From: Gammaproteobacteria bacterium RBG_16_37_9
GTDB taxonomy: Bacteria; Pseudomonadota; Gammaproteobacteria; UBA9339
Length of the DNA stretch: 5,341 nucleotides
Direction of reading: 5' to 3'
Assembly (NCBI GenBank): GCA_001801345.1
Contig: MGXJ01000041.1
Coordinates: forward strand, 10,883-16,223
Below the pieces are notes generated by a model. That model searched no databases and was not told the origin of the DNA. It was given only the letters and a program-made list of their open reading frames with translations. This document shows positions 1 to 5,015 of this stretch, in pieces (within the stretch, counting starts at the first letter, position 1; each line of letters opens with the position of its first letter). Position numbers and translations under genes: made by a program.

Positions 1-1256
1 CATGAGTTAGAGCTTTGTTCGAGTAGGTTAATTGTAGTATGGAGGTTCTGAAGTTTATCAGTGTTTTGACTTTGTAAAGAAAGATCTATTTGGTTCATTG
101 CCGTAAGATTTTTATGGTAGTTTTGGTAACCAATAATAGAGCTGATGCTAATTATTAAACTAGCAACTAGTAGTGCATACAGATAAATAAAATGTGGTTT
201 TAGCGAATTCGAGAGTGGGTGCGGTTTATTTTGTTTTGGCAAGTGAATCGCTTTTTTGAAAATATCCTCAACGAAATAGCTGCGATCATCGTTAGCTTCT
301 AAATTATATGCTGGCTTTTCTTTTAGATTAAATACGTTAAGCAGTGCAGTTTTGATTGGGTCAATTGGCATGCCTTTTTGAATGCTGCTAGTAAAATAAA
401 TACCAGATAGTTGTATTTGATGGCTATTTGGAATTTTGCTTATAACCTCGATGAATGTTTGACGCAGAGTATCCATTTGTGATGGGAAAATTTTTATTAA
501 TGAGCGTTCTTTGGGGCGGACTGATTTTTGTAGATTTTCAACAACTCGATTGTTTATCTGTTTTAGTAATTCATTAAATTTATCTTCAAAAGTCGGGATT
601 AAATCAAGTTTTTTGTTATTAGCAAATGAGATGCCAAATGGTTGTAAGCGTTCTTCTGCATTGAGTAGAGAGAAAAATTCAGTGAAGCCTAAGATACAGT
701 CGCACTTAGTAAAAATTATGTGAGTATGCAGAATTTTGACCAGCGGTGTCATTTCATAAATACGTTCGCGGATACAAAATAAAGTTTTTTTAAGAAGATT
801 TTTATCTTGGGCAATTGCAGGCAAATCAAGAATAATGAGTATGCCTGCAATAGAATTTTTGCCAAAATATTTTTGTAAGAGTTTAATAAAACCTTGCCAA
901 ATTAAATCGTTGCGTGGTTTGCTGATGTCAGGCTTGGTGTAGGTGCCAGCAGTGTCAATGTATAGCGCATCTTTAGTAAACCAAAAAGAACAGTATTTAG
1001 TTGGTGAGACTTTATCTAATCGCTTGTTATTAACATCGATTAAATCTAGGCCTGCTTGTGAGAGGATAGTAGTTTTGCCAAAACGCGATGGCCCTAGAAT
1101 TAAATATATTGGAATTTTCTTTTTACCTTGAAAATAGTTTTCACGATTTTTACGTAAAAAGTTATAGGTAGCAGCGATATCATCTTCAAGAATTCTTAGT
1201 TCCTGCATTGCCTGTTCGGTTTCTTTATTGGATGTGATTTTTAAACTCCATTTCAT
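1..1256 (-). CDS. icmF: IcmF/TssM-family secretion protein, C-terminus beyond the window
   Basis: Inner-membrane protein that partners DotU and stabilises Dot/Icm type IVB secretion; homologues (TssM) form the type VI membrane complex. The first 418 codons are present and open, then the gene leaves the window; the family is usually near 1000 residues, so more than half is missing. Visible motifs: Walker A GPSRFGKTT (55-63), DTAG (101-104, as in TssM DTAGRY), TKCD (183-186) followed by GFTEFF (190-195), the family signature GIYFTSSIQKG (295-305), and one hydrophobic segment at about 366-387, after which the large periplasmic part would begin. The start ATG (1256-1254) overlaps the dotU stop as ATGA; no Shine-Dalgarno sequence is seen, so translation is probably coupled to dotU. 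Oddity: nothing hydrophobic precedes Walker A, whereas type VI TssM usually has two membrane segments there. Family assignment is firm; Dot/Icm versus type VI is not settled. Confidence 0.9.
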   Translation of the reverse strand, partial: MKWSLKITSNKETEQAMQELRILEDDIAATYNFLRKNRENYFQGKKKIPIYLILGPSRFGKTTILSQAGLDLIDVNNKRLDKVSPTKYCSFWFTKDALYIDTAGTYTKPDISKPRNDLIWQGFIKLLQKYFGKNSIAGILIILDLPAIAQDKNLLKKTLFCIRERIYEMTPLVKILHTHIIFTKCDCILGFTEFFSLLNAEERLQPFGISFANNKKLDLIPTFEDKFNELLKQINNRVVENLQKSVRPKERSLIKIFPSQMDTLRQTFIEVISKIPNSHQIQLSGIYFTSSIQKGMPIDPIKTALLNVFNLKEKPAYNLEANDDRSYFVEDIFKKAIHLPKQNKPHPLSNSLKPHFIYLYALLVASLIISISSIIGYQNYHKNLTAMNQIDLSLQSQNTDKLQNLHTTINLLEQSSNS

Positions 1257-2092
1257 ATTAGGTTTTCGCTTTTGTTTTTGTGAATTTGTTCGAGCAAGGT
1301 ATGAATTTGTTTGCTAGTATTATTTAATTTAAGATTAATACCGAAGTAAATTAAACCACTTATAACTATAGCTGCAGCAATTGCGATCCCAAATAATTTT
1401 TTAGGTTTGATAGTGCTTGTAGTAGTAGGCGCTTCTTGGTTTTGTTGTGGTTCTAATATTGGTTCATGAATAAGTAAATTTTTGCGATTAAGATGATTGT
1501 GTTGGCCAATGATTTGATACAATCTATTGGTGATGGCGACCAGCTCACTTTGACCATGTTCTATATTTTGATATTTACCAACAAAACCGAGATTTAGGCA
1601 AAGATATAATAATTCAATCAAGTGGAGGTTGGCAGTGATGTTTTCTAAAGAGCGGTCAATGATTGAAAAGAAACGTGCGCCGCCATAATTTTCATTATGA
1701 AATAAAGTCAAAAGATTTTTCTCGTCCCAGTTATTTGTTTGGCCCCACTGGGTTGAGGCAATGGTTTCATCTAATAAACAGCATAGCGCATATCGTGCTG
1801 CAATGATTATGTTAGATTGATAATTTGCTATTTGTGCATGGTGCTCAAAGGAGCGAATTTCGTGAGATAAATCTTGCAAAAATTGAGTGTTATTGTCTGG
1901 GAATTCTGTAGTTTTTAAAGCTATTGCTAAACTTAAAATCTGATCACAAGCTGCTACTAGCGGATTGATATTGATATTTGAAGTATAGATTCGCGATCGA
2001 TAGCAACCGTTTGTGGCAGGAAAGGGGGTTGTTTTTTCAAAGGACCACGTCCTATTGGGCGAATCTAAAAGTAAACTTGTCTCTTGATTCAT
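1253..2092 (-). CDS. dotU: DotU/IcmH (TssL family) inner-membrane secretion protein
   Basis: 279-residue protein of the DotU/IcmH/TssL family, which binds IcmF/TssM and holds it stable in the inner membrane. The cytoplasmic helical domain carries the family pattern in order: RYALCCLLDE (100-109), WG (116-117), W122, FHNE (131-134), GG (137-138), then LLYLCLNLGFVGKY (161-174). After a polar Thr/Gln/Pro linker (about 205-228) comes one membrane segment at about 233-252 and a short 27-residue tail, the usual tail-anchored DotU shape. There is no OmpA-like peptidoglycan-binding domain, which some type VI TssL proteins carry. The ATG lies 3 nt after the fis stop and shows no clear Shine-Dalgarno sequence, suggesting coupling to fis; its own stop overlaps the icmF start by 4 nt. 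The three genes therefore look like one transcript. Start choice is supported by this spacing. Confidence 0.92.
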   Translation of the reverse strand: MNQETSLLLDSPNRTWSFEKTTPFPATNGCYRSRIYTSNININPLVAACDQILSLAIALKTTEFPDNNTQFLQDLSHEIRSFEHHAQIANYQSNIIIAARYALCCLLDETIASTQWGQTNNWDEKNLLTLFHNENYGGARFFSIIDRSLENITANLHLIELLYLCLNLGFVGKYQNIEHGQSELVAITNRLYQIIGQHNHLNRKNLLIHEPILEPQQNQEAPTTTSTIKPKKLFGIAIAAAIVISGLIYFGINLKLNNTSKQIHTLLEQIHKNKSENLI

Positions 2093-2095
2093 GTT

Positions 2096-2353
2096 TTATG
2101 AATTTATTTCTAATTTATATTGTTTTAGTTTTTTGCGTAATGTGCCTCTACTTAGGCCAAGTAAGGTAGCGGCATTGCTTTGATTGTTTTTTGTATGTTT
2201 CATGACTGCTTTAAAAAGAGGGGCCTCTATTTCTTTTAAAACCATTTCGTAGAGACGAGTAACTTTGTGTCCATCAAGGTTATCGAAATAATCCTCGAGT
2301 GCTTCGCGCACACATTTATTTAGTGGGGCCATTTGTCGTGCGATCTGTGTCAT
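2096..2353 (-). CDS. fis: Fis-family DNA-binding protein
   Basis: Small nucleoid-associated/regulatory protein of the Fis family; it binds DNA as a dimer and can activate or repress promoters. From the chosen start it has 85 residues (E. coli Fis has 98). The core helices VREALEDYFDNLDG (15-28) and VTRLYEMVLKEIEAPLF (31-47) match Fis helices A and B, and the helix-turn-helix covers about 56-79, ending in the hallmark SRGTLRKKLKQY (68-79). The reading frame is open up to a TTG at 2422-2420, but that codon sits 1 nt downstream of a TATAAT -10 box and so upstream of the expected transcript start. ATGs at 2371 and 2368 are possible (91 or 90 residues) but lack a ribosome site; ATG 2353 has GGAG 9 nt upstream and is preferred. 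First gene of the fis-dotU-icmF operon. In Legionella, Fis proteins control effector genes; a role in controlling secretion here is inference. It need not be the housekeeping Fis. Confidence 0.88.
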   Translation of the reverse strand: MTQIARQMAPLNKCVREALEDYFDNLDGHKVTRLYEMVLKEIEAPLFKAVMKHTKNNQSNAATLLGLSRGTLRKKLKQYKLEINS

Positions 2354-2362
2354 AAAACTATT

Positions 2363-2366
2363 CTCC
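2363..2366 (-). promoter_or_regulatory. Ribosome binding site deciding the fis start
   Basis: GGAG on the minus strand, 9 nt before ATG 2353-2351. No comparable purine-rich site precedes the ATGs at 2371 or 2368, whose upstream sequence reads AACAAACTTTCC. This favours the 85-residue form of Fis. The spacing is slightly long, so the call is moderate. Confidence 0.5.
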
Positions 2367-2423
2367 ATCATGGAAAGTTTGTTGAGGGGGATTGTTTCGA
2401 AGCAAAATTTAATGTTTGGCAAG

Positions 2424-2451
2424 ATTATAACATTGGCTGAAATTAGCTCAA
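2424..2451 (-). promoter_or_regulatory. Sigma70-type promoter of fis-dotU-icmF
   Basis: On the minus strand a -35 box TTGAGC (2451-2446) is followed after 16 bp by a perfect -10 box TATAAT (2429-2424). Transcription would start near 2417, giving a leader of about 64 nt before the preferred fis ATG. The stretch just upstream of the -35 box (about 2452-2520) is very AT-rich and could help as an UP-like element. Seen by eye only. Confidence 0.7.
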
Positions 2452-2529
2452 GGTATAAATAAGATATTAAAATTCAAAATGTTATGATAAAAAGAGCATT
2501 ATATTTGAAATTTTTATGATATTAGGGTC

Positions 2530-2591
2530 TCTGCGAAACCGCTAATTGCTTCTGGAGTCGGGGTTATGTTTCTTGGGGGCCGTTTCGCAGA
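2530..2591. repeat. Hairpin with 10-bp stem, part of a repeat
   Basis: TCTGCGAAAC (2530-2539) pairs perfectly with GTTTCGCAGA (2582-2591), leaving a 42-nt G-rich interior. No T run follows on either strand, so this does not look like an intrinsic terminator. The left arm is also the core of the imperfect inverted repeat shared with 3026-3044, so this is more likely the edge of a mobile or repetitive element than a gene control site. Confidence 0.6.
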
Positions 2592-2658
2592 AGGTCTATT
2601 TTACATATTTGTGAGAATGGAATCGCTTAATAATTCCTTAATATGACGATTTTATTTC

Positions 2659-3093
2659 ATGCTACCTACATGTGGTGCAGCAGCAGGGAGCTCCTCTGCT
2701 TCATCAGCATCATCAGCATCTTCTTCTGATGCGCCGCATAGCTTTGAAATCAAAAGTTGGGGAAGCGATTCATTTGCTAAAGGAAGCTATTCAGCGGTTG
2801 GCGTTCAAGATCCAGGCTTATACCAGCCGAGTGCTCTTGAAGATTTTGAAGGTTTCGTAAAATTTGCTGAGCCTGTTGGAGGGTTCATATTTGCTGGCGA
2901 ACACACTCAAAGCAATAGAGGTTATATGGAAAGTGCTGTTCGATCAGGGTTGCTTCGCCTTCGGCGCGATACTATTTACCTCATATTAGATCGCTCGCGC
3001 CTACGGCTCGCAATGACGAACTTATGTTTCGCAGAGGCTCTAATCTCCCCAATAGGATCTTTTTTATGGAGATTTCCCGCAAGCCCAGGATGA
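2659..3093 (+). pseudogene. C-terminal remnant of a flavin amine oxidase gene
   Basis: A 144-codon open frame whose middle matches the C-terminal FAD-binding end of flavin-containing amine oxidases (monoamine/polyamine oxidase family): SDSFAKGSYSAVG (36-48), then GGFIFAGEHTQSNRGYMES (74-92) and AVRSG (93-97), equivalent to the family's fFAGEHts..GymeGAv.SG ending. Homology stops at about 2949; the remaining codons (LLRLRRDT onward) are read through palindromic repeat DNA and should not be taken as protein. The N-terminal dinucleotide-binding domain and substrate domain, some 350 or more residues, are absent, and a TGA stands in frame 15 nt before the first ATG. Residues 8-23 are a Ser/Ala tract encoded by repeated TCATCAGCA. 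No promoter or ribosome site is evident. A dead gene fragment is the best reading; expression of a small protein is unlikely. Confidence 0.72.
2950..3016. repeat. Palindromic repeat debris (CGCCTTCGGCG / CGCAATGACG type)
   Basis: Directly after the amine oxidase homology come two related GC-rich palindromic pieces: TTGCTTCGCCTTCGGCGCGAT (2950-2970), with the mini-hairpin CGCC-TTC-GGCG, and GATCGCTCGCGCC...GGCTCGCAATGACG ending at 3016. They contrast with the AT-rich surroundings. This looks like a dispersed repeat family joined to, or inserted into, the broken gene. Copy number in the genome cannot be seen here. Confidence 0.55.
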
Positions 3094-3095
3094 CG
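3070..3095. repeat. Possible eroded copy of the AGGATGAC palindromic repeat
   Basis: AGATTTCCCG (3070-3079), CAAG (3080-3083) and CCCAGGATGACG (3084-3095) follow the same order as the units between rplU and rpmA (AGATCCTCG, a TCAAG loop, CGAGGATGACA), with about 3 nt lost and the stem no longer pairing well. Weak on its own; it is suggested by the better copies nearby. Confidence 0.35.
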
Positions 3096-3121
3096 CGTTT
3101 TTTTAGCACGAGACAAATGGC

Positions 3122-3150
3122 TTGCATCGGTATTTGATATTTCGTAGAAT
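3122..3150 (+). promoter_or_regulatory. Sigma70-type promoter of rplU
   Basis: TTGCAT (3122-3127) and TAGAAT (3145-3150) are separated by exactly 17 bp, each one or two bases from consensus. Transcription would begin near 3157, about 38 nt before the rplU ATG. The position fits the promoter expected for this ribosomal protein operon. Confidence 0.62.
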
Positions 3151-3194
3151 GCCAAGCCTATATTTATTTGATTTTAAAAGAGGCGGGTTAAAAT

Positions 3195-3509
3195 ATGTAT
3201 GCAATTATTGCTACCGGCGGTAAACAATATAAAGTTGCAGAAGGCGAAATCCTGCAAATAGAGAAATTAAAAGCTGAAGTTGGCTCTGAAGTAGAGTTTG
3301 ATCAGGTGTTGATGGTAGCTGATGGCGATGATTTTAAAATCGGCATGCCTTATTTATCAGGCGCGAAGGTAATTGGCGAGGTCAGTAGCCAAGAGCGTGG
3401 TGATAAAATTACTATTATTAAATTTCGTCGTAGAAAACATTACATGAGAAAGCAGGGGCATAGGCAGTATTTTACTTCTGTGAAGGTTAAGACGATTAAA
3501 AGTTCATAA
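3195..3509 (+). CDS. rplU: 50S ribosomal protein L21
   Basis: L21 of the large ribosomal subunit, a 23S rRNA-binding protein. The 104-residue product matches the E. coli length (103) and begins MYAIIATGGKQYKV, the family's N-terminal signature. The central region VEFDQVLMVADGDDFKIG (33-50) and the strongly basic C-terminal signature KFRRRKHYMRKQGHRQYFT (75-93) are intact. An AAGAGG Shine-Dalgarno-like site lies at 3178-3183, about 11 nt before the ATG, with further G residues closer in. It is first in the rplU-rpmA pair, behind its own promoter. No defects seen. Confidence 0.98.
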   Translation: MYAIIATGGKQYKVAEGEILQIEKLKAEVGSEVEFDQVLMVADGDDFKIGMPYLSGAKVIGEVSSQERGDKITIIKFRRRKHYMRKQGHRQYFTSVKVKTIKSS

Positions 3510-3513
3510 GTTT

Positions 3514-3580
3514 AGATCCTCGGATCAAGTCCGAGGATGACATGCTTTTTTTGTCATCCTCGCGCTTGACGCGAGGATCT
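3514..3580. repeat. Pair of inverted palindromic repeat units after rplU
   Basis: Two 29-nt units face each other: 3514-3542 and 3552-3580 (reverse strand), separated by 9 nt. Each is itself a hairpin with a 9-bp stem and a 5-nt loop (TCAAG): 3516-3524 with 3530-3538, and 3556-3564 with 3570-3578. They are identical at 25 of 29 positions, and the four differences are two compensated pairs in the stem (GA/TC against CG/CG). Together they could form one large hairpin. The first stem is followed at 7 nt by seven Ts (3546-3552), so partial termination or RNA end protection after rplU is possible. Confidence 0.8.
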
Positions 3581-3597
3581 ACTCTTCAATGCTAGTT

Positions 3598-3658
3598 CCT
3601 TGGATCAGTGCTTTGTTTGTCCGAGAGCTTGCCCTCGTGTTTAACACGAAGGATGGCA
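3598..3658. repeat. Third and possible fourth degenerate repeat units
   Basis: The unit at 3633-3658 keeps the layout of the preceding pair: CCTCG, the inner pair TG/CA (3638-3639 with 3645-3646), a 5-nt TTTAA loop, then CGAAGGATGGCA with one extra A bulged in the stem. Just before it, CCTTGGATCA (3598-3607) and GTCCGAG (3619-3625) look like the two halves of a fourth unit split by about 11 extra bases. The fourth unit is the weaker part of this call. Confidence 0.55.
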
Positions 3659-3684
3659 ATAAAAAGAGCATAAATTTATTTTAC

Positions 3685-3690
3685 GAGGGG
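3685..3690 (+). promoter_or_regulatory. Strong ribosome binding site of rpmA
   Basis: GAGGGG ends 5 nt before the rpmA ATG at 3696. It gives rpmA efficient translation on its own, which matters because the gene is too far from rplU (186 bp) for coupling. Confidence 0.75.
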
Positions 3691-3695
3691 TATAT

Positions 3696-3959
3696 ATGGC
3701 ACATAAAAAAGCTGGTGGTAGCACAAGAAACGGTCGAGATTCGCAGTCTAAACGTTTAGGCGTTAAACTTTTTGGTGGGCAAAAGGTTCTTGCTGGAAAT
3801 ATTCTAGTGCGTCAACGTGGAACTAAATTTCATCCTGGGCGCAACGTTGGTTTGGGTAAAGATCATACATTGTTTGCACTTATAGATGGCTGTGTTAAGT
3901 TCCAAGCCAAAGGTTTTAATAATCGTATTTTTGTTAATATTGAGGCTTGCGCTTTATAG
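3696..3959 (+). CDS. rpmA: 50S ribosomal protein L27
   Basis: L27 of the large ribosomal subunit; its flexible N-terminus reaches the peptidyl transferase centre. The 87-residue product starts MAHKKAGGSTRNGRDSQSKR, almost identical to E. coli L27 (85 residues), and keeps LGVKLFGG (21-28), RQRGTKFHPG (39-48) and GKDHTLFALIDG (54-65). There is no cleavable N-terminal extension of the type known in Firmicutes. It lies downstream of rplU as usual, but 186 bp away because of inserted palindromic repeats. It probably relies on readthrough from the rplU promoter; a weak candidate of its own (TTGTCC 3617-3622, 17 bp, TTTAAC 3640-3645) lies inside the repeats and is not convincing. The next gene is convergent, not obgE. 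Confidence 0.98.
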   Translation: MAHKKAGGSTRNGRDSQSKRLGVKLFGGQKVLAGNILVRQRGTKFHPGRNVGLGKDHTLFALIDGCVKFQAKGFNNRIFVNIEACAL

Positions 3960-3962
3960 AAA

Positions 3963-3980
3963 CGCAGACTAAAGTCTGCG
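3963..3980. terminator. Short perfect hairpin between converging genes; possible terminator or repeat
   Basis: CGCAGACT (3963-3970) and AGTCTGCG (3973-3980) pair over 8 bp around two As. It lies 4 nt after the rpmA stop and 10 nt beyond the stop of the convergent permease gene, where a two-way terminator is expected. Neither side has a real T run; read on the minus strand the tail is TTTCTAT. It could equally be a short dispersed repeat (CGCAGACTAAAGTCTGCGG). Confidence 0.45.
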
Positions 3981-3989
3981 GCTACCTAT

Positions 3990-4856
3990 TTACTGGTGTT
4001 TACAACTACTCATAAAAATACTAACCGCAGTATAATAAATCACACCAATTACGACCCAAGTTAAAATGTTTAATGGTAATGTTTTAACAATATATGCAGC
4101 AATGACAACTCCAAGCAACGCAACGATTGTCATCGCTAGCGAAGCTTTGCGATCGTAAGCTCCAGTTTTGAAAAACTTAATGCTGGCAAAACCGCCGCCT
4201 AGTGCTGCTGAACTCGACATGATTGGAAACATAGCGCGCGAACTTAGGCCAAGAGTAAGTGCTAAGGCTAAAAGCGGTGCATAGCCACCGATTCCTAGGG
4301 CGCCCAAAGCCCCAATAATAGCACTAGCTAGTATGGCAATAACCAACTTTATTCCGGTTAAACCGATTGCTCCAGCATAATCTGCAGGAATAAAATCAAG
4401 TTGCTTTAGCAGTGAAACAGTTGCAGCAATAAATAGAGCGATAGAGATGATAAGACGAATACGTTGTTCAGGCAATTTATGAACAACGGACGCTCCCATC
4501 CAAGCGCCAATGCATGCAGCACTAACCATGGTAACAATTGTCAGCGGATCAACTTGGATGATACCGATAAAAATAAATGCTTCTAAAAGTATCGGTAGGA
4601 CGCTGGCAACATTCAAAGATCCAGGCAAATCTTTATCTTGAACCTGCTTAAAAGAGCGAAGCATTACTGTAGAAGTTGCAAAGCTTCCAATACCCAAAGT
4701 ATCAAGAAAATAGGCAATACCACCAATTAATCCAGAAATTACCATGCTAGCGCGTCCTTTCATAAAATTTGATTTTCGCAAATCTTTAATTAAGAGAGCG
4801 CTAAAAGCTACAGCCGTTGTAGCATATATTGTTTTAAAGATGAGAACTATATTCAT
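3990..4856 (-). CDS. TauE/SafE (TSUP) family membrane permease
   Basis: 288-residue, almost wholly hydrophobic protein with about eight to ten membrane segments, of the TauE/SafE (old DUF81) family of putative anion or sulfur-compound transporters. It shows the family's internal duplication: GLIGGIAYFLDTLGIGSF (42-59) in the first half and IIGALGALGIGGYAPLL (180-196) in the second, each a Gly-rich helix followed by a membrane segment. Loops with charged residues (about 24-36, 66-78, 128-134, 229-238) fit inner-membrane topology. Length is normal for the family. The ATG at 4856 has only a weak GGTG upstream. It stands alone: convergent to rpmA and divergent from the acyl ligase gene, so context gives no substrate. 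Members carry sulfite, sulfoacetate, taurine-related or other organic anions; none can be chosen here. Confidence 0.88.
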   Translation of the reverse strand: MNIVLIFKTIYATTAVAFSALLIKDLRKSNFMKGRASMVISGLIGGIAYFLDTLGIGSFATSTVMLRSFKQVQDKDLPGSLNVASVLPILLEAFIFIGIIQVDPLTIVTMVSAACIGAWMGASVVHKLPEQRIRLIISIALFIAATVSLLKQLDFIPADYAGAIGLTGIKLVIAILASAIIGALGALGIGGYAPLLALALTLGLSSRAMFPIMSSSAALGGGFASIKFFKTGAYDRKASLAMTIVALLGVVIAAYIVKTLPLNILTWVVIGVIYYTAVSIFMSSCKHQ

Positions 4857-4907
4857 AATGCACCGTAGTTTTGGTTTATGTTTTAAGTGGCGCAGATCAG
4901 GACGACA

Positions 4908-4937
4908 AGGATAGCAGAGAATATGTGGTTATTGCAA
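4908..4937 (-). promoter_or_regulatory. Weak candidate promoter of the TSUP permease gene
   Basis: Minus strand TTGCAA (4937-4932) and TATCCT (4913-4908) with an 18-bp spacer lie about 50 nt upstream of the permease ATG. Each box matches consensus at only four of six positions. Confidence 0.35.
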
Positions 4938-4949
4938 AAGGAGAATGTT

Positions 4950-4978
4950 TTGGTTTGAGAATTTTATGTTATTATTGT
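4950..4978 (+). promoter_or_regulatory. Weak candidate promoter of the acyl ligase gene
   Basis: TTGGTT (4950-4955) and TATTGT (4973-4978) are 17 bp apart, about 38 nt upstream of the GTG start. The region is AT-rich, so such matches arise easily by chance. Confidence 0.3.
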
Positions 4979-5005
4979 TTTTTATTTTAAGTTCAGTGGA
5001 TTTGC

Positions 5006-5010
5006 GGAGG
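5006..5010 (+). promoter_or_regulatory. Ribosome binding site fixing the GTG start of the acyl ligase gene
   Basis: GGAGG with 5 nt to the GTG at 5016. The frame is open upstream to a TGA at 4956 but has no ATG there, so this site decides the start. Confidence 0.8.
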
Positions 5011-5015
5011 GTGCT

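Larger units (their letters stand above)
2521..3044. repeat. 524-bp segment bounded by imperfect 19-bp inverted repeats
   Basis: ATTAGGGTCTCTGCGAAAC (2521-2539) and GTTTCGCAGAGGCTCTAAT (3026-3044) are reverse complements at 17 of 19 positions. Between them lie the amine oxidase scrap and palindromic debris. No transposase gene is inside, and I see no clear target-site duplication at the outer edges. It may be a non-autonomous element or two separate insertions of the same short repeat in opposite orientation; the second reading is at least as likely. Confidence 0.5.

Noticed and set aside
511..723. Plus-strand open frame of 70 codons
   Set aside because: It lies wholly inside icmF on the other strand, has no recognisable domain and no ribosome site; it is a shadow frame.
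943..1131. Plus-strand open frame of 62 codons
   Set aside because: It is antisense to the Walker A and DTAG region of icmF and has no features of its own.
1978..2169. Plus-strand open frame of 63 codons with a hydrophobic end
   Set aside because: It is antisense to the fis-dotU junction; the hydrophobic look comes from AT-rich codons. No promoter or ribosome site.
2672..2860. Plus-strand open frame of 62 codons beside the amine oxidase relic
   Set aside because: It is another frame of the same DNA; the amine oxidase motifs are in the 2659 frame.
2950..3093. Protein tail continuing from the amine oxidase homology
   Set aside because: The codons pass through GC-rich palindromic repeats; the residue pattern no longer matches the family after AVRSG.
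3514..3658. CRISPR-like array between rplU and rpmA
   Set aside because: The units are palindromic, in mixed orientation and unevenly spaced, with no uniform spacers and no cas genes nearby.
4857..5015. Riboswitch or small RNA in the permease-ligase divergent region
   Set aside because: No conserved motif or stable stem was visible by eye; only weak promoter-like boxes.
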